A DNA stretch of 64,000 nucleotides from Glaciihabitans arcticus (GCF_004310685.1 NZ_SISG01000001.1:744001-808000); one strand, 5' to 3'; shown: positions 32,653-43,740, counted from the first letter of the stretch. The notes: generated from the sequence alone by a model not told the origin. Made by a program: numbers and translations.

Positions 32653-33749
32653 CCCTTCTTATCTCTGCGGCAATCGCCATGGCGTTCACGCTGTTCCTGA
32701 CGCCCCTGTTCATCCGACTCTTCAACCGCATCGGCTGGGGCCAGTTCATTCGGGATGACGGTCCGCAGACTCACCACGCCAAGCGCGGCACGCCCACGAT
32801 GGGCGGCATCGTCTTCATTCTCGGCGCAGTCACGGGTTACTTCGTCGGCCACCTGATCGCGAGCGAGCCCATCTCGCGGCCGGCCCTGCTCGTCATCTTC
32901 ATGATGGTCGGTCTCGGATTCGTCGGCTTCATCGACGACTTCCTCAAGACCCGCAACCAGCGCAGCCTCGGCCTCGGGGGCTGGGCAAAGATCGCCGGCC
33001 AGGTCGTCGTCGCCGCGATCTTTGCAGTGCTCGCCCTGATTCCCGACGGGGACGGTCGTGCTGCGGCATCCACCGCCATCTCGGGCGTTCGCGATATCGA
33101 GTGGCTCGATCTCATGGTTTTCGGGCCGATCCTCGGCCTCGTGCTGTTCGGCCTGTGGGTCGTAGTGATCTCGGTGAGCGCGTCCAACGGCGTGAATGTC
33201 GCCGACGGACTCGACGGCCTCGCGACCGGTGCCTCGATCCTCGCGATGTCGGCCTACGTCTTCATCGGCTTCTGGCAGAAGAACCAGAGCTGCTTCGGTG
33301 TCGGGGGTGCGGTCGATGAAGACCTGTACCGCTGCTACAACGTGCAGGAACCGCTCGACCTCGCGATCATCGCTGCCGCCATCACGGGCAGCCTCATCGG
33401 CTTCCTCTGGTGGAACACCTCACCCGCCCAGATCTTCATGGGCGACACCGGCTCGCTCGGCCTCGGTGGCGCACTCGCCGCCCTCGCCATCCTCAGCCGC
33501 ACCGAGTTGCTGCTCGTCTTCACCGGTGGACTGTTCCTCATCGTCACGGGATCCGTGATCCTGCAGCGCGTGTACTTCAAGCTCACCAAGGGCAAGCGCA
33601 TCTTCCTCATGAGCCCGCTGCACCACCACTTCGAGCTCAAGGGCTGGGCCGAGATCACCGTCGTCGTGCGGTTCTGGATCATCGCCGGACTCTTCGTCGC
33701 CGCCGGCATCGGAATCTTCTACATCGAATGGACGACCAGCCAGCCGTGA
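32646..33749 (+). CDS. mraY: Phospho-N-acetylmuramoyl-pentapeptide transferase
   Basis: A 367-residue, about ten-helix membrane enzyme making lipid I from UDP-MurNAc-pentapeptide and undecaprenyl phosphate. Conserved [50 protein letters not shown] and [13 protein letters not shown] are all present. GTG 32646 overlaps the end of the MurF-like gene by 7 nt; the murD start overlaps its stop (GTGA). Confidence 0.96.
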   Translation: MVALLISAAIAMAFTLFLTPLFIRLFNRIGWGQFIRDDGPQTHHAKRGTPTMGGIVFILGAVTGYFVGHLIASEPISRPALLVIFMMVGLGFVGFIDDFLKTRNQRSLGLGGWAKIAGQVVVAAIFAVLALIPDGDGRAAASTAISGVRDIEWLDLMVFGPILGLVLFGLWVVVISVSASNGVNVADGLDGLATGASILAMSAYVFIGFWQKNQSCFGVGGAVDEDLYRCYNVQEPLDLAIIAAAITGSLIGFLWWNTSPAQIFMGDTGSLGLGGALAALAILSRTELLLVFTGGLFLIVTGSVILQRVYFKLTKGKRIFLMSPLHHHFELKGWAEITVVVRFWIIAGLFVAAGIGIFYIEWTTSQP

Positions 33750-35272
33750 CAGACCTCAGTACCCTGACGAGCTGGCATGCCGACTGGAAGGGCGTGCGGG
33801 CCGCAGTGCTCGGGCTCGGCGTGACCGGCTTCTCCGTCGCCGACACTCTCGTGGAGCTCGGCGCGGACGTTCTCGTCGTCGCCTCGAAGGCTCCGGCCGA
33901 GCAGGCCGACCTGCTCGACGTGATCGGCGCGGCGCTCATCGAGGCCGACCTCAGTGCGGTTCCGGCCGGACTGGCCGACTTCGGCGCCGACGTGTTGATC
34001 GTCTCGCCCGGCTTCCACCCCGACCACCCCCTGCTGCTCTGGGCCGAGCAGCAGGGCATCCCGATCTGGGGCGACATCGAGCTCGCCTGGCGCGTGCGCG
34101 ACAAGGTGCGCGCCGCCGAGTGGATCTGCGTGACCGGTACCAACGGCAAGACCACGACCGTGCAGCTCACCACCCACCTGCTCGTCGAGTCGGGTGCTCG
34201 CGTGCTCGCGGCCGGCAACATCGGCGTGCCCGTGCTCGACGCCGTGCGCGACCCGATCGGCTTCGACGCCCTCGTCGTCGAGCTCTCGAGCTACCAGCTG
34301 CACTGGATCAACCGCAACGCCGAGGGCGCCATCTCGCCGCTCGCGAGCGTCTGCCTCAACCTCGCCGACGACCACCTCGACTGGCACGGTTCCGCCGAGG
34401 CCTACGCCGCCGCGAAGGCGAAGGTCTATGAGAACACCCGGGTCGCCTGCGTCTACAACAAGGCCGACCTCGCGACGCGTCGCATGGTCGAAGAGGCCGA
34501 TGTGATCGAGGGATGCCGCGCCATCGGGTTCGGCCTCGACCTGCCGGGACTCAGCGAGCTCGGCATGGTCGACGACCTGATCGTGGATCGCGCGTTCCTC
34601 GATGACCGCCACAACGCCGCCCTCGAGCTGACGACGCACGGTGAGCTCGCTTCGTCCGGCCTTGCGGCACCGCACTCGGTCGCCAACGTTCTTGCGGCGG
34701 CCGCCCTGGCCCGGGCGTACGGGGTCGAGCCTGCGGTCATCCGTTCGGGTATCGCCACCTTCCGGATGGATTCGCACCGCACGGAGCCCGTGCTCGAGCA
34801 CGGGGGAGTGAACTGGGTAGACGACTCGAAGGCGACCAACCCGCACGCGGCCAACGCCTCGCTCTCGGCGTTCCCCTCGGTCGTCTGGATCGTCGGCGGG
34901 CTGCTCAAGGGCGTCGACGTCGGCGACCTCGTCGCGAAGCACGCTCCAAGACTGCGCGCCGCAATCGTGATCGGGGTGGATCGCGCGGCTGTTCTCGCGG
35001 CATTCGCGCGACACGCGCCCGCGCTGCCGGTGTTCGAGGCCGAGCCGACCGAGACTGAAGACGTAATGTCGGAGGCCGTGCGTCTGTCGGCTGCTGCAGC
35101 ACTGCCGGGGGACGTTGTCCTCCTGGCTCCGGCCGCCGCATCGATGGACCAGTTCACCGACTACTCCGACCGCGGACGACGATTCGCCGCGGCGGTTCGA
35201 GAGCACGTAAGAGGGGCGGCGGATGATGACGGAACGCCCGCAGCGCCCGAAGGCCCCGAGACCGGCATCTGA
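33746..35272 (+). CDS. murD: UDP-N-acetylmuramoylalanine--D-glutamate ligase
   Basis: A 508-residue Mur ligase adding D-Glu. [10 protein letters not shown] (129-138), [29 protein letters not shown], and the C-terminal [14 protein letters not shown] 33746 overlapping the mraY stop is preferred to ATG 33728. The C-terminal acidic tail extends 50 nt into ftsW, an unusually long overlap for this cluster. Confidence 0.95.
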   Translation: MTDLSTLTSWHADWKGVRAAVLGLGVTGFSVADTLVELGADVLVVASKAPAEQADLLDVIGAALIEADLSAVPAGLADFGADVLIVSPGFHPDHPLLLWAEQQGIPIWGDIELAWRVRDKVRAAEWICVTGTNGKTTTVQLTTHLLVESGARVLAAGNIGVPVLDAVRDPIGFDALVVELSSYQLHWINRNAEGAISPLASVCLNLADDHLDWHGSAEAYAAAKAKVYENTRVACVYNKADLATRRMVEEADVIEGCRAIGFGLDLPGLSELGMVDDLIVDRAFLDDRHNAALELTTHGELASSGLAAPHSVANVLAAAALARAYGVEPAVIRSGIATFRMDSHRTEPVLEHGGVNWVDDSKATNPHAANASLSAFPSVVWIVGGLLKGVDVGDLVAKHAPRLRAAIVIGVDRAAVLAAFARHAPALPVFEAEPTETEDVMSEAVRLSAAAALPGDVVLLAPAAASMDQFTDYSDRGRRFAAAVREHVRGAADDDGTPAAPEGPETGI

Positions 35273-36494
35273 CCCCTCGGCCCCCGCCGCCCTCGTCGGC
35301 GTGCGCAAGCTGTTCGCTGCGGAGTCGTCCAACTACTTCCTGCTGCTCGGCACGGTGCTCTTCCTCGTGGTGTTCGGCCTCGTGATGGTGCTGTCCTCCT
35401 CGTCGATCGAGTCGAAGCTCAAGACCGGCTCGGCGTTCGAGGAGTTCTCGCGCCAGGGCCTGTACGCCGCGATCGGAATCCCGCTGATGCTCATCGTGTC
35501 GCGCATTCCCGTGACGTTCTGGAAGAAGTGGGCCTGGCTCGCGCTCGGTGTCGGAATGGTGCTGCAGATCCTGGTCTTCACTCCGCTCGGCTATGGCTAT
35601 GGCGGAAACCGCAACTGGCTCGACTTCGGGGTGTTCAGCGTTCAGCCGTCCGAACTTGTGAAGCTCGCGTTGATCCTTTGGATCGCGCTCGTGCTCACCG
35701 CCAAGTCCGGCCTGCTGCACAACTGGCGGCACGTGCTGCTGCCCATCGGCCCGGTCGCCCTGCTTGCCATCGGACTCGTGCTCCTGGGTAACGACCTCGG
35801 AACAGCGATCATCATCCTGTCGATCGTGCTCGGAACCATGTTCTTCGCCGGCATCCGCCTCAAGCTGCTCGGCACGGCCATCGCCCTCATCGCCATGTTC
35901 GGCGTCGTCTTCGCGTTCGGCAGTTCCTCGCGCACCGCGCGCATCAACGCCTGGCTGTACGGCTGCACACCCGCCGACTACATCAACGGCTGCTGGCAGC
36001 CCACCCACGGCACCTGGGCGCTCGCCTCCGGCGGGGTATTCGGTGTGGGGCTCGGCAACTCGAAGGCCAAGTGGTCGTGGCTGCCCGAGGCCCAGAACGA
36101 CTACATCTTCGCGATCATCGGCGAGGAGCTCGGACTCATCGGTGCGATCGTCGTGCTTGTGCTCTTCATTGTGCTCGCGATCGCTCTCGTGCGCATCATC
36201 CGGGGCACGCGCGACCCATTCGCCCGCATCGTCACCGGCGGCGTGCTCATCTGGATCGTCGGCCAGGCGCTCGTGAACATCGCGGTGGTGCTGAAGCTTC
36301 TCCCGGTGCTCGGGGTGCCGTTGCCCCTCATCTCCGCGGGTGGTTCGGCCCTGATATCGACCCTCCTCGCGATCGGTGTTGTGTTGTCCTTCGCCCGAAC
36401 GGCAGAACCGCGCCTCGCGGAAGAGATCGTCGAGCAGACCCCTGCCGAGCGCTCGCGCCTCGCCGCCACGCAGAGAGCCCGCCCGCGCTCGTGA
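35223..36494 (+). CDS. ftsW: Septal peptidoglycan polymerase FtsW
   Basis: A 423-residue SEDS-family glycosyltransferase with ten predicted helices. GNRNWLDFGVFSVQPSELVK, LGNDLGTAI, PEAQNDYIFAIIGEELGLIG and PLISAGGSALI are the family signatures. It polymerises lipid II at the septum with FtsI. Two tandem ATGs (35223, 35226) follow GAGGGGCGG; either is possible. It starts 50 nt before the end of murD and overlaps murG by 4 nt. Confidence 0.94.
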   Translation: MMTERPQRPKAPRPASDPSAPAALVGVRKLFAAESSNYFLLLGTVLFLVVFGLVMVLSSSSIESKLKTGSAFEEFSRQGLYAAIGIPLMLIVSRIPVTFWKKWAWLALGVGMVLQILVFTPLGYGYGGNRNWLDFGVFSVQPSELVKLALILWIALVLTAKSGLLHNWRHVLLPIGPVALLAIGLVLLGNDLGTAIIILSIVLGTMFFAGIRLKLLGTAIALIAMFGVVFAFGSSSRTARINAWLYGCTPADYINGCWQPTHGTWALASGGVFGVGLGNSKAKWSWLPEAQNDYIFAIIGEELGLIGAIVVLVLFIVLAIALVRIIRGTRDPFARIVTGGVLIWIVGQALVNIAVVLKLLPVLGVPLPLISAGGSALISTLLAIGVVLSFARTAEPRLAEEIVEQTPAERSRLAATQRARPRS

Positions 36495-37582
36495 CGACGT
36501 ATCTTCTCGCCGGCGGCGGTACTGCCGGCCATGTGAACCCCCTGCTCGCAACCGCGGACCGCCTGCGCGATCGTGACCCCGATGCCGAGATCCTCGTGAT
36601 CGGAACGGCCGAAGGCCTGGAGGCCCGCCTTGTGCCGGCCCGCGGCTACGAGCTCATCACGGTGGCCCGCCTGCCGTTCCCGCGTCGGCCGAACCGTGCC
36701 GCCCTGTCTTTCCCGAAGCGCCTGCGGTCTGCCGTCGACGAGGTCGTGGCGATCATCGCCGACCGTGGCGTCGACGTGATCGTCGGCTTCGGTGGTTACG
36801 CCTCAGCGCCCGCCTACCTTGCCGCGCGCCGCACCAGGACCCCTCTTGTTGTGCACGAGGCCAACGCGCGCCCGGGAATCGCCAACCGACTGGGCAGCTG
36901 GATCACGCGATTCGTGGGCGTGGCCTTCGCCTCGACCCGCATCAGGAATGCGACCTTCGTCGGGATGCCCCTGCGTCGCGAGATCGAGCAGCTCGACCGT
37001 CACGCGGCCCGTGCGGAGGGCATCCGACTGTTCGGATTCGACAACGAGCGCCCCGTGCTGCTCGTCACCGGCGGCTCGACCGGCGCCCGTTCGATCAATG
37101 CGACGATCGCCGAGTCGGCTCCACTGCTGCTCGGTGCGGGCTGGCAGGTGCTGCACATCGTGGGGGAGAAGTCCGAGCTCGAGGATCCCCGGCTCGACGG
37201 CTACACCCTGCTGCGCTACTGCGACCGCATGGACCTCGCAATCGCTGTCGCCGAGCTTGCCGTCGCCCGTTCCGGCTCCGCCACGGTGAGCGAATTCTCG
37301 GCCGTCGGCCTCGCCGCCGTCTACGTGCCCTACCCGGTCGGCAATGGCGAACAACGCTTCAATGCGGCGGATGTCGTTGCGGCCGGTGGCGCGATGATCG
37401 TCGCGGACGCGCAGTTCACCCCCGCCTGGGTCGCCAGCACTCTTGTGCCGCTGCTGCGCGATCGCGCCCTGCTCGCCGAGATGGCAACCCTCGCGGCGAC
37501 GACCGGTGTTTCCGATGGTGCAGACCGCATGGCAGACCTCGTCGCGCGCGCCCTCGCCTCGGCGACACCCGCGAGCGCGTAA
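36491..37582 (+). CDS. murG: Undecaprenyl-PP-MurNAc-pentapeptide GlcNAc transferase
   Basis: A 363-residue GT28 glycosyltransferase converting lipid I to lipid [12 protein letters not shown] at residues 8-17 (phosphate loop), [37 protein letters not shown], and [26 protein letters not shown] 36491 overlaps the ftsW stop as GTGA. The stop TAA forms the first bases of a TAAAAT element that may drive murC. Confidence 0.95.
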   Translation: MTTYLLAGGGTAGHVNPLLATADRLRDRDPDAEILVIGTAEGLEARLVPARGYELITVARLPFPRRPNRAALSFPKRLRSAVDEVVAIIADRGVDVIVGFGGYASAPAYLAARRTRTPLVVHEANARPGIANRLGSWITRFVGVAFASTRIRNATFVGMPLRREIEQLDRHAARAEGIRLFGFDNERPVLLVTGGSTGARSINATIAESAPLLLGAGWQVLHIVGEKSELEDPRLDGYTLLRYCDRMDLAIAVAELAVARSGSATVSEFSAVGLAAVYVPYPVGNGEQRFNAADVVAAGGAMIVADAQFTPAWVASTLVPLLRDRALLAEMATLAATTGVSDGADRMADLVARALASATPASA

Positions 37583-37585
37583 AAT
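37580..37585 (+). promoter_or_regulatory. Putative -10 element (TAAAAT) for murC, overlapping the murG stop
   Basis: TAAAAT includes the murG TAA and lies 8 nt from ATG 37594, with no Shine-Dalgarno, suggesting an internal leaderless start inside the dcw cluster. Confidence 0.4.
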
Positions 37586-37593
37586 CGATTCCG

Positions 37594-38997
37594 ATGATTA
37601 GCCCAGACTTCACCCAGGAGCTCCCCGCTGAGCTTGGTTCCGTCCACTTCGTGGGCATCGGCGGTTCGGGAATGAGCGGCATCGCCCGCCTGTTCCTCGG
37701 CGCGGGTCACACCGTGACCGGTTCCGACCGCAGCGAGAACCACAACACGGAGGCCCTGCGCGAGCTCGGCGCCACCGTCTCGATCGGCCACGACGCCGCG
37801 AATCTCTCGCCCGACGTCGACGCCCTCGTCTTCACCGGTGCCCTCTGGCCCGACAACCCCGAGTACCTCGCGGCCGTCGAACGCGGTATCCCGGTGCTGC
37901 ACCGCTCACAGGCGCTCGCCTGGCTGATCAGCGACCAGCGCCTGATCGCCGTCGCGGGAGCGCACGGCAAGACCACGTCGACCGGCATGATCATCACGGC
38001 ACTGCTTCAACTCGGTGCAGACCCCAGCTTCGTGAACGGTGGCGTCATCCAGTCGCTCGGAGTGTCGAGCGCACGCGGCGAGGGCGAGCTGTTCGTCGTC
38101 GAGGCCGATGAGTCCGACGGATCCTTCCTGCTCTACGACACCGCCGTCGCCCTGATCACCAACGTCGACGCCGACCACCTTGACCACTACGGCTCGCACG
38201 AGGCATTCGACGAGGCATTCGTGACGTTCGCGAGCCGCGCGAGCGAGCTCGTTGTCGTTTCGAGTGACGACCCGGGCGCCGTGCGCGTCACGAAGGCCCT
38301 CGACCACAAGCGCGTCATCACATTCGGTGAGGATGCCGCGGCGCACGCCCGCGTCCACTCGATCACGAGCGAAGGCCCCGTCGCCTTCACCGTGTCGTGG
38401 CAGGGCGCCGACTATCCCGCCCAGCTGCGGGTCCCTGGCAAGCACAACGCGCTCAACGCCGTCGGCGCCTTCGCGGTGCTTGTCGGCCTCGGCTTCGAGC
38501 CCGCCGCTGCCCTCGCCGGCATCGAACTCTTCGGCGGCACCGAGCGCCGCTTCGAGCTGCACGGCGTCGTTCGCGGCGTCAGCGTCTACGACGATTACGC
38601 CCACCACCCGACCGAGGTCGCCGCAGCGCTCTCCGCCGCACGCACCGTGGTCGGCGCCGGTCGCATTATCGCCGTGCACCAGCCGCATCTCTACAGCCGC
38701 ACCCAGCTCATGGCCGGCGACTTCGCGGCCGTCTACGAGCAGCTCGCCGACGAGACGATTGTTCTGGATGTGTACGGCGCCCGCGAAGACCCCATCCCCG
38801 GAGTCACCGGCGCTCTCGTCTCTGAGCGGTTCGCCGACCCCGCCCACGTCTCCTACCTCCCCGACTGGCAGCAGGCCGCCGACCACGCCGCGTCCATCGC
38901 GCGCGAGGGCGACATCATCATGACCCTGAGCTGTGGCGACGTGTACCGCATCGTTCCCCAGCTGCTCGCCTCCCTGCAGGCGACGCCGAGCGCGTAA
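37594..38997 (+). CDS. murC: UDP-N-acetylmuramate--amino acid ligase MurC
   Basis: A 467-residue Mur ligase adding the first residue of the stem peptide. [14 protein letters not shown] (18-31), [10 protein letters not shown] (121-130), [31 protein letters not shown] and HQPHLYSRT are present. L-Ala is the usual substrate; members of Microbacteriaceae with B-type peptidoglycan carry Gly at position 1, so this MurC may use Gly (inference from taxonomy only). Confidence 0.95.
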   Translation: MISPDFTQELPAELGSVHFVGIGGSGMSGIARLFLGAGHTVTGSDRSENHNTEALRELGATVSIGHDAANLSPDVDALVFTGALWPDNPEYLAAVERGIPVLHRSQALAWLISDQRLIAVAGAHGKTTSTGMIITALLQLGADPSFVNGGVIQSLGVSSARGEGELFVVEADESDGSFLLYDTAVALITNVDADHLDHYGSHEAFDEAFVTFASRASELVVVSSDDPGAVRVTKALDHKRVITFGEDAAAHARVHSITSEGPVAFTVSWQGADYPAQLRVPGKHNALNAVGAFAVLVGLGFEPAAALAGIELFGGTERRFELHGVVRGVSVYDDYAHHPTEVAAALSAARTVVGAGRIIAVHQPHLYSRTQLMAGDFAAVYEQLADETIVLDVYGAREDPIPGVTGALVSERFADPAHVSYLPDWQQAADHAASIAREGDIIMTLSCGDVYRIVPQLLASLQATPSA

Positions 38998-39003
38998 CGG
39001 CCC

Positions 39004-40023
39004 GTGAAGAGACCGGAAGGCTTCGACCCCGCCGCGCGGAAGCCCCAGCAGCCCGTGGTGCAGGCCCCCGCGCCAAAAGCGAGGAAGCAGGCACCCCAGG
39101 CGAAGAAGCAGCCTGCCGCGCCGACGGCTTTGCCCCCGTCGTCGCGCGCCACCCCGGCCGGACGCCCCGGTGTCACGCGACCCACGATCCGTCAGCCCGC
39201 GACGGTCGCTCCGACTCTCGCGCCCGCTCAGCCGAAGGCGCAGAGACTGCCCAACGTGAAGGCGGAGCTGCGCCGAGCCGCCCGGGAGCGCAAGCGCTTC
39301 GAACGTGGCGAGGTGCGACGCTTCACCCGCCGGCTTCGCTCCCGCCGGGCGTTCTGGCTGACCACGGGCGGCATCGCCGCGACCCTCGTGCTCGTGCTCG
39401 CGATCGCCGTGTTCTCGCCGATTCTCGCACTGCGCGAGATCACCATCCAGGGCACCTCGCGCATCGACAAGAAGGATGTGCTCGCCGCCGTCAACGGCCA
39501 GCTCGGCACACCGCTCGCGCTCGTCGACGAGGCGCAGCTCGAGCGGGCCCTGAGCGCGTTCCCGCTCATCCGCAGCTACGTCACCGAGACGGTGCCGCCC
39601 AACACGCTCATCATCAACATCGAGGAACGCGAGCCGGTGGGCGTCATCCAGCGCGGCGAGGAATTCGACCTCGTCGACCCGGCGGGCGTGCCCGTGCAGA
39701 CCACCGCCGAACGACCGGCCGATGTGCCTCTCATAGTGGTGGATGGCGCGGAGACCGAGGGGGCCGCCTTCGACTCCGCCGTCGAGGTGCTGCTCGCCCT
39801 GCCGCCCGCGATGCTCGCCCAGGTCGACACGATCACCGCGAGCACGCAGGACGACGTGCGCTTCGTGATCCGCGGTGTCGGGCAGAGCGTGATCTGGGGG
39901 AGTGCCGATCGCTCGGCGTACAAGGCGCGGGTGCTGACCGCGCTGTTCGCCAAGACGAAGCAGAGCGTGAAGTACGAGTACGACGTCTCGGCCCCCGAGA
40001 GCGCCGTGATCACGCGCCGCTGA
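39004..40023 (+). CDS. ftsQ: Cell-division protein FtsQ
   Basis: A 339-residue bitopic protein. Residues 1-115 are a long Pro/Ala/Lys-rich cytoplasmic tail, a transmembrane helix lies at about 118-140, then the POTRA domain (ALREITIQGTSRIDKKDVLAAV) and the FtsQ beta domain (NTLIINIEEREPVGVIQRGE). It links FtsL/DivIC and FtsW-FtsI in the divisome. GTG 39004 lies 6 nt after murC. Confidence 0.92.
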   Translation: MKRPEGFDPAARKPQQPVVQAPAPKARKQAPQAKKQPAAPTALPPSSRATPAGRPGVTRPTIRQPATVAPTLAPAQPKAQRLPNVKAELRRAARERKRFERGEVRRFTRRLRSRRAFWLTTGGIAATLVLVLAIAVFSPILALREITIQGTSRIDKKDVLAAVNGQLGTPLALVDEAQLERALSAFPLIRSYVTETVPPNTLIINIEEREPVGVIQRGEEFDLVDPAGVPVQTTAERPADVPLIVVDGAETEGAAFDSAVEVLLALPPAMLAQVDTITASTQDDVRFVIRGVGQSVIWGSADRSAYKARVLTALFAKTKQSVKYEYDVSAPESAVITRR

Positions 40024-40110
40024 GCGGCGACTTTGCGACACGCGGCAGCCGCTGCATCCTCGTTCGTCGTCGGCAACCTACTCTCAGAGCAGGAAATGCA
40101 TACCGGGCAT

Positions 40111-40140
40111 AACATTATACCTCAAGTAGAGGTTGAACGT
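40111..40140 (+). promoter_or_regulatory. AT-rich promoter region with MerR-type dyad upstream of ftsZ
   Basis: The 156-nt ftsQ-ftsZ gap contains AACATTATACC and an inverted repeat ACCTC-AAGTA-GAGGT (40119-40133). ACCTCAAG is a typical MerR-family half-site. An ftsR gene lies at 7593 in this window and FtsR controls ftsZ in Corynebacterium, so this is a candidate FtsR site (inference). Confidence 0.5.
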
Positions 40141-40179
40141 TAGCTCTCCGGTAGAAAATGGCAGCGGAGGCCGAGAAAC

Positions 40180-41334
40180 GTGACATCGAACCAGAACTAC
40201 CTAGCCGTCATCAAGGTCGTCGGCATAGGCGGCGGCGGCGTCAACGCAGTGAACCGCATGATCGAACTCGGCCTGCGCGGCGTGGAGTTCATCGCCATCA
40301 ACACCGACGCCCAGGCGCTGCTCATGAGCGATGCCGACGTCAAGCTCGACGTCGGTCGCGAACTCACCCGCGGCCTCGGAGCCGGCGCTGACCCCGAGGT
40401 CGGCCGTCGCGCCGCCGAGGACCACGCCGAGGAGATCGAAGAAGCCCTCGCCGGAGCCGACATGGTCTTCGTCACCGCGGGAGAGGGTGGCGGAACCGGA
40501 ACCGGTGGAGCCCCCGTCGTCGCCCGCATCGCCAAATCGATCGGCGCACTCACGATCGGTGTCGTCACCAAGCCCTTCGGCTTCGAGGGCAAGCGCCGAT
40601 CGAGCCAGGCTGACATCGGTGTCTCGAACCTCAAGAACGAGGTCGATACCCTCATCGTCGTGCCCAACGACCGCCTGCTCGAGATCAGCGACCGCGGCAT
40701 CAGCATGCTCGAGGCATTCGCCACCGCCGACCAGGTGCTCCTTGCCGGAGTCCAGGGCATCACCGACTTGATCACGACCCCCGGACTCATCAACCTCGAC
40801 TTCGCCGACGTCAAGTCGGTTATGCAGGGTGCCGGTTCCGCGCTGATGGGCATCGGATCCGCGAGGGGAGCCGACCGCGCCATTAAGGCCGCAGAGCTTG
40901 CCGTCGCGTCGCCGCTGCTCGAGGCCTCCATCGACGGAGCACACGGAGTGCTGCTCAGTGTGCAGGGTGGATCCAACCTCGGCATCTTCGAGATCAACGA
41001 CGCCGCCCGTCTCGTTCAGGAAGCCGTTCACCCCGAGGCCAACATCATCTTCGGTGCCGTCATCGACGACACCCTCGGTGACGAGGTGCGCGTCACGGTC
41101 ATCGCCGCAGGCTTCGACGGCGGCGAGCCTGCCGTCAAGCACGCCGACCCGCGCCGCAGCAACTTCGTGGGCGCCGAGAGCGGCGCGCAGCCCACCGTCG
41201 CACCCGTCGTTCCCACCGAAGAGGCCCCGGCCGCCGCGTGGACGCCGAACGAGCCGCCGGCCACCGCGCCGATCGACCGCACGTTCGACGACAACGACAG
41301 CGACGACCTGGACATCCCCGACTTTCTCAAGTGA
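40180..41334 (+). CDS. ftsZ: Cell-division GTPase FtsZ
   Basis: A 384-residue tubulin homologue forming the Z-ring. Nucleotide-binding [15 protein letters not shown], tubulin signature GGGTGTG (103-109), T7 loop NLDFADV, and a C-terminal conserved peptide DDLDIPDFL that binds SepF and FtsW in actinobacteria. AGCGGAGG precedes GTG 40180. Its stop overlaps the start of the yggS-like gene as GTGA. Confidence 0.98.
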   Translation: MTSNQNYLAVIKVVGIGGGGVNAVNRMIELGLRGVEFIAINTDAQALLMSDADVKLDVGRELTRGLGAGADPEVGRRAAEDHAEEIEEALAGADMVFVTAGEGGGTGTGGAPVVARIAKSIGALTIGVVTKPFGFEGKRRSSQADIGVSNLKNEVDTLIVVPNDRLLEISDRGISMLEAFATADQVLLAGVQGITDLITTPGLINLDFADVKSVMQGAGSALMGIGSARGADRAIKAAELAVASPLLEASIDGAHGVLLSVQGGSNLGIFEINDAARLVQEAVHPEANIIFGAVIDDTLGDEVRVTVIAAGFDGGEPAVKHADPRRSNFVGAESGAQPTVAPVVPTEEAPAAAWTPNEPPATAPIDRTFDDNDSDDLDIPDFLK

Positions 41335-42005
41335 CCCCGCTCGCCGAGCGACTGGAGCGGGTGACCGCTGAGGTCGCCGACGCCGCGCGCGCCGCCGGCC
41401 GGAGCCCGGCCGACATCACCACCATCGTCGTCACCAAGTTCCATCCGGCGAGCCTCGTACGCGAGCTAGCACAACTCGGCGTCACCGATGTTGGTGAGAA
41501 CCGGCACCAGGACGCCGGGCCCAAGGCTGCGGAGCTGGCCGACCTCGCCCTCACCTGGCACTTCGTCGGACAGCTGCAGAGCAAGAAGGCGCGCCCCGTG
41601 CTCGAGTACGCGAGCGTCATCCACTCGCTCGACCGCGCCTCACTCGTGACGGCGCTCGCGGGCGAGCGCCCCGATCCCGTCGACGTGTTCCTCCAGCTGA
41701 ACCTGACCGACGACCCCGGGCGCGGGGGAGTCGCGGAAAATGAGCTCGACGTCCTCGTCGATGCTGTGCTGGGGGCATCCGGACTTCGCCTGCTCGGGCT
41801 CATGGCCGTCGCCCCGCTCGGTGAGGAGCCCCGGGCGGCCTTCGCCCGCGTGCGTGCGGCGTCCGAGCGACTGCAGAAGTCGGCGCCGGAGGCCACGTGC
41901 CTCTCGATGGGCATGTCGGGCGACTTCCGTGAGGCGGTGCTCGAAGGCGCGACACACCTACGCATTGGCACGGCAATCACGGGAAACCGGCCGGCCGCCG
42001 GTTAA
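41331..42005 (+). CDS. YggS-family pyridoxal-phosphate homeostasis protein
   Basis: A 224-residue PLP-binding TIM-barrel protein. The Schiff-base lysine lies in VVTKFHPAS near residue 36; [23 protein letters not shown] and [25 protein letters not shown] are the family signatures. It is routinely found between ftsZ and sepF in Gram-positive dcw clusters and balances PLP pools rather than catalysing a known reaction. Confidence 0.93.
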   Translation: MTPLAERLERVTAEVADAARAAGRSPADITTIVVTKFHPASLVRELAQLGVTDVGENRHQDAGPKAAELADLALTWHFVGQLQSKKARPVLEYASVIHSLDRASLVTALAGERPDPVDVFLQLNLTDDPGRGGVAENELDVLVDAVLGASGLRLLGLMAVAPLGEEPRAAFARVRAASERLQKSAPEATCLSMGMSGDFREAVLEGATHLRIGTAITGNRPAAG

Positions 42006-42040
42006 TCTCAGAGGACTGCTACACCGTACGGAGGATCACA

Positions 42041-42529
42041 ATGGCCAACCCACTGCGCAAGACCATGGTTTACCTTGGCCTGGCTGACGAAGAATACGAC
42101 TACGAGCCCGCGCAGCAGCCCAGCGCTCCTGCCGCTCCCGTCGCGCACCCGGCTCCCGCCGTCGCGGCAACCGCCGGCCGCGCGCCGGTCACTCCGCTGC
42201 GCCGTCCGGCTGCAACGCGTGCGGCGACCGCCGCGCCCGCCGAGATGAACGAGATCCTCACCGTGCACCCCCGCGCCTACAAGGATGCACAGGTGATTGC
42301 CGAGAACTTCCGCGAGGGAATCCCCGTGATCATCAACCTTTCGCAGATGAGCGAGCCCGACGCACGTCGCCTCGTCGACTTCGCGAGCGGACTGTCGCAG
42401 GGTCTCTACGGTCGCATCGAGCGCGTCACCAGCAAGGTGTTCCTCCTCTCGCCCGCGCACGTCGCGGTGAGCGGTGACCAGGCCGAGGTCGAGTCGGACG
42501 TCGACGCTTCCTTCTTCTCGCAGCAGTAG
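42041..42529 (+). CDS. sepF: Cell-division protein SepF
   Basis: A 162-residue FtsZ membrane anchor. N-terminal amphipathic helix [19 protein letters not shown], a Pro/Ala linker, and the SepF core (about 75-150: [36 protein letters not shown]). It tethers FtsZ to the membrane and replaces FtsA/ZipA in actinobacteria. GGAGG precedes ATG 42041. Confidence 0.95.
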   Translation: MANPLRKTMVYLGLADEEYDYEPAQQPSAPAAPVAHPAPAVAATAGRAPVTPLRRPAATRAATAAPAEMNEILTVHPRAYKDAQVIAENFREGIPVIINLSQMSEPDARRLVDFASGLSQGLYGRIERVTSKVFLLSPAHVAVSGDQAEVESDVDASFFSQQ

Positions 42530-42538
42530 GCCGGGGCT

Positions 42539-42838
42539 GTGCAGCCCGTAGCCCTCGTCGCTTCGATCATCTACTTCGCGATCACGATCTTCATCGTGTT
42601 CATGTGGGTGAGATTCGGCTTCGACCTCGCCGCGAACTACGCGCGGCAGTGGCGTCCGAAGGGCGCCGTGCTCGTGATCGCGGAGACCGTGTATGCGGTC
42701 ACCGATCCACCCGTGAAGGCCGTGCGGCGCGTTGTGCCACCGGTTCGACTCGGTGGAGTCTCGATCGACTTCTCGTGGAGCATCGTGCTTCTGCTCGCGA
42801 TTATCCTCAGCTACATCGTTTTCGGATTCATGAATTAG
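42539..42838 (+). CDS. YggT family membrane protein
   Basis: A 99-residue protein with two transmembrane helices (about 5-25 and 76-97) and the YggT motif TDPPVKAVRRVVPP between them. It is conserved downstream of sepF; precise function unknown, possibly linked to membrane or division-site organisation. GTG 42539 lies 9 nt after the sepF stop. Confidence 0.85.
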   Translation: MQPVALVASIIYFAITIFIVFMWVRFGFDLAANYARQWRPKGAVLVIAETVYAVTDPPVKAVRRVVPPVRLGGVSIDFSWSIVLLLAIILSYIVFGFMN

Positions 42839-42957
42839 CCAAGCCGATGTACTCTGGACAGAAGTCTGCGGCGACCGATCCGGTCGTCAGAAGAAAATGT
42901 GACTGGCGCTAGCCGGTACAACGCATCCGTTCCAAGAAAGTTTTAGAGGTGATGGCA

Positions 42958-43740
42958 ATGGCTTTGACTCCTGAAGATGTAGTCAACAAGCGGTTCCAAC
43001 CGACCAAATTCCGTGAAGGTTACGACCAGGACGAGGTGGATGACTTCCTCGATGAGGTTGTCGTCGAGCTCCGCCGCCTGAACCAGGAGAACGAGGAGCT
43101 GCGCCAGCGTCTCGTCGCGAGCGAGTCGCGCATCACCGAACTCCAGCGTTCGGCGAGCGAGGCGCCCCAGGCCCAGCAAGCACCCGCGCAGGTCTTCCCG
43201 ACCCCGGCAGCCGCGCCCGCACCCGCCGACCCTTACGCCGAGCAGCAGGCAGCTGCTGCGGCAGCAGCAGCAACCGCCGCCGCAGCCGCAGCAGCGGTTC
43301 CCCCCGCAGCGCCGGCCGTCGACCCGAACTCCGACCCCAACAACACCAACAACCTCCTTCAGCTGGCCCGCCGCCTGCACGAGGAGCACGTTCGTGAGGG
43401 CGTCGAGAAGCGCGACGCTCTGATCGCCGAAGGACAGGCTGCGGCCGCACGCGTTGTGCAGGAGGCCGAAGCCGGTGCCCAGGGCAAGTTGCAGCAGCTC
43501 GACCAGGAACGCCAGCAGCTCGAGGCACGCGTCGAAGAACTGCGAACCTTCGAACGCGACTACCGCCAGAAGCTCAAGGGCTATATCGAGGGCCAGCTCC
43601 GCGAACTGGACGACAGCCCCGTGCTGACCGGTGGCGGAACTCCCGCGCCGGCACCCGCGTTCGCCGCGGCTCCCGCAGCCGCCCCGGAGCAGACGCCCGC
43701 TCCGGCCGCGAACTACACGGGCTTTGCCGGAGCCAACTGA
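42958..43740 (+). CDS. divIVA: Polar growth/septum protein DivIVA (Wag31)
   Basis: A 260-residue coiled-coil protein. The N-terminal membrane-binding domain reads MALTPEDVVNKRFQPTKF then DEVDDFLDEVV; coiled coil follows (about 35-60 and 140-210), separated by an Ala/Gln/Pro-rich tract (about 65-125). It marks curved membrane at poles and septa and organises apical wall growth. ATG 42958 has AGAGGTG at suitable spacing; GTG 42949 and ATG 42952 are in frame but too close to it. Confidence 0.95.
   Translation: MALTPEDVVNKRFQPTKFREGYDQDEVDDFLDEVVVELRRLNQENEELRQRLVASESRITELQRSASEAPQAQQAPAQVFPTPAAAPAPADPYAEQQAAAAAAAATAAAAAAAVPPAAPAVDPNSDPNNTNNLLQLARRLHEEHVREGVEKRDALIAEGQAAAARVVQEAEAGAQGKLQQLDQERQQLEARVEELRTFERDYRQKLKGYIEGQLRELDDSPVLTGGGTPAPAPAFAAAPAAAPEQTPAPAANYTGFAGAN

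Noticed and set aside
37906-40041. 711-codon open frame antisense to murC and ftsQ
   Set aside because: No motif and shadow composition; both plus-strand genes are certain.
43226-43320. GCAGCAGCA-rich stretch in divIVA as a microsatellite of separate origin
   Set aside because: It encodes the Ala/Gln-rich linker usual in actinobacterial DivIVA proteins.
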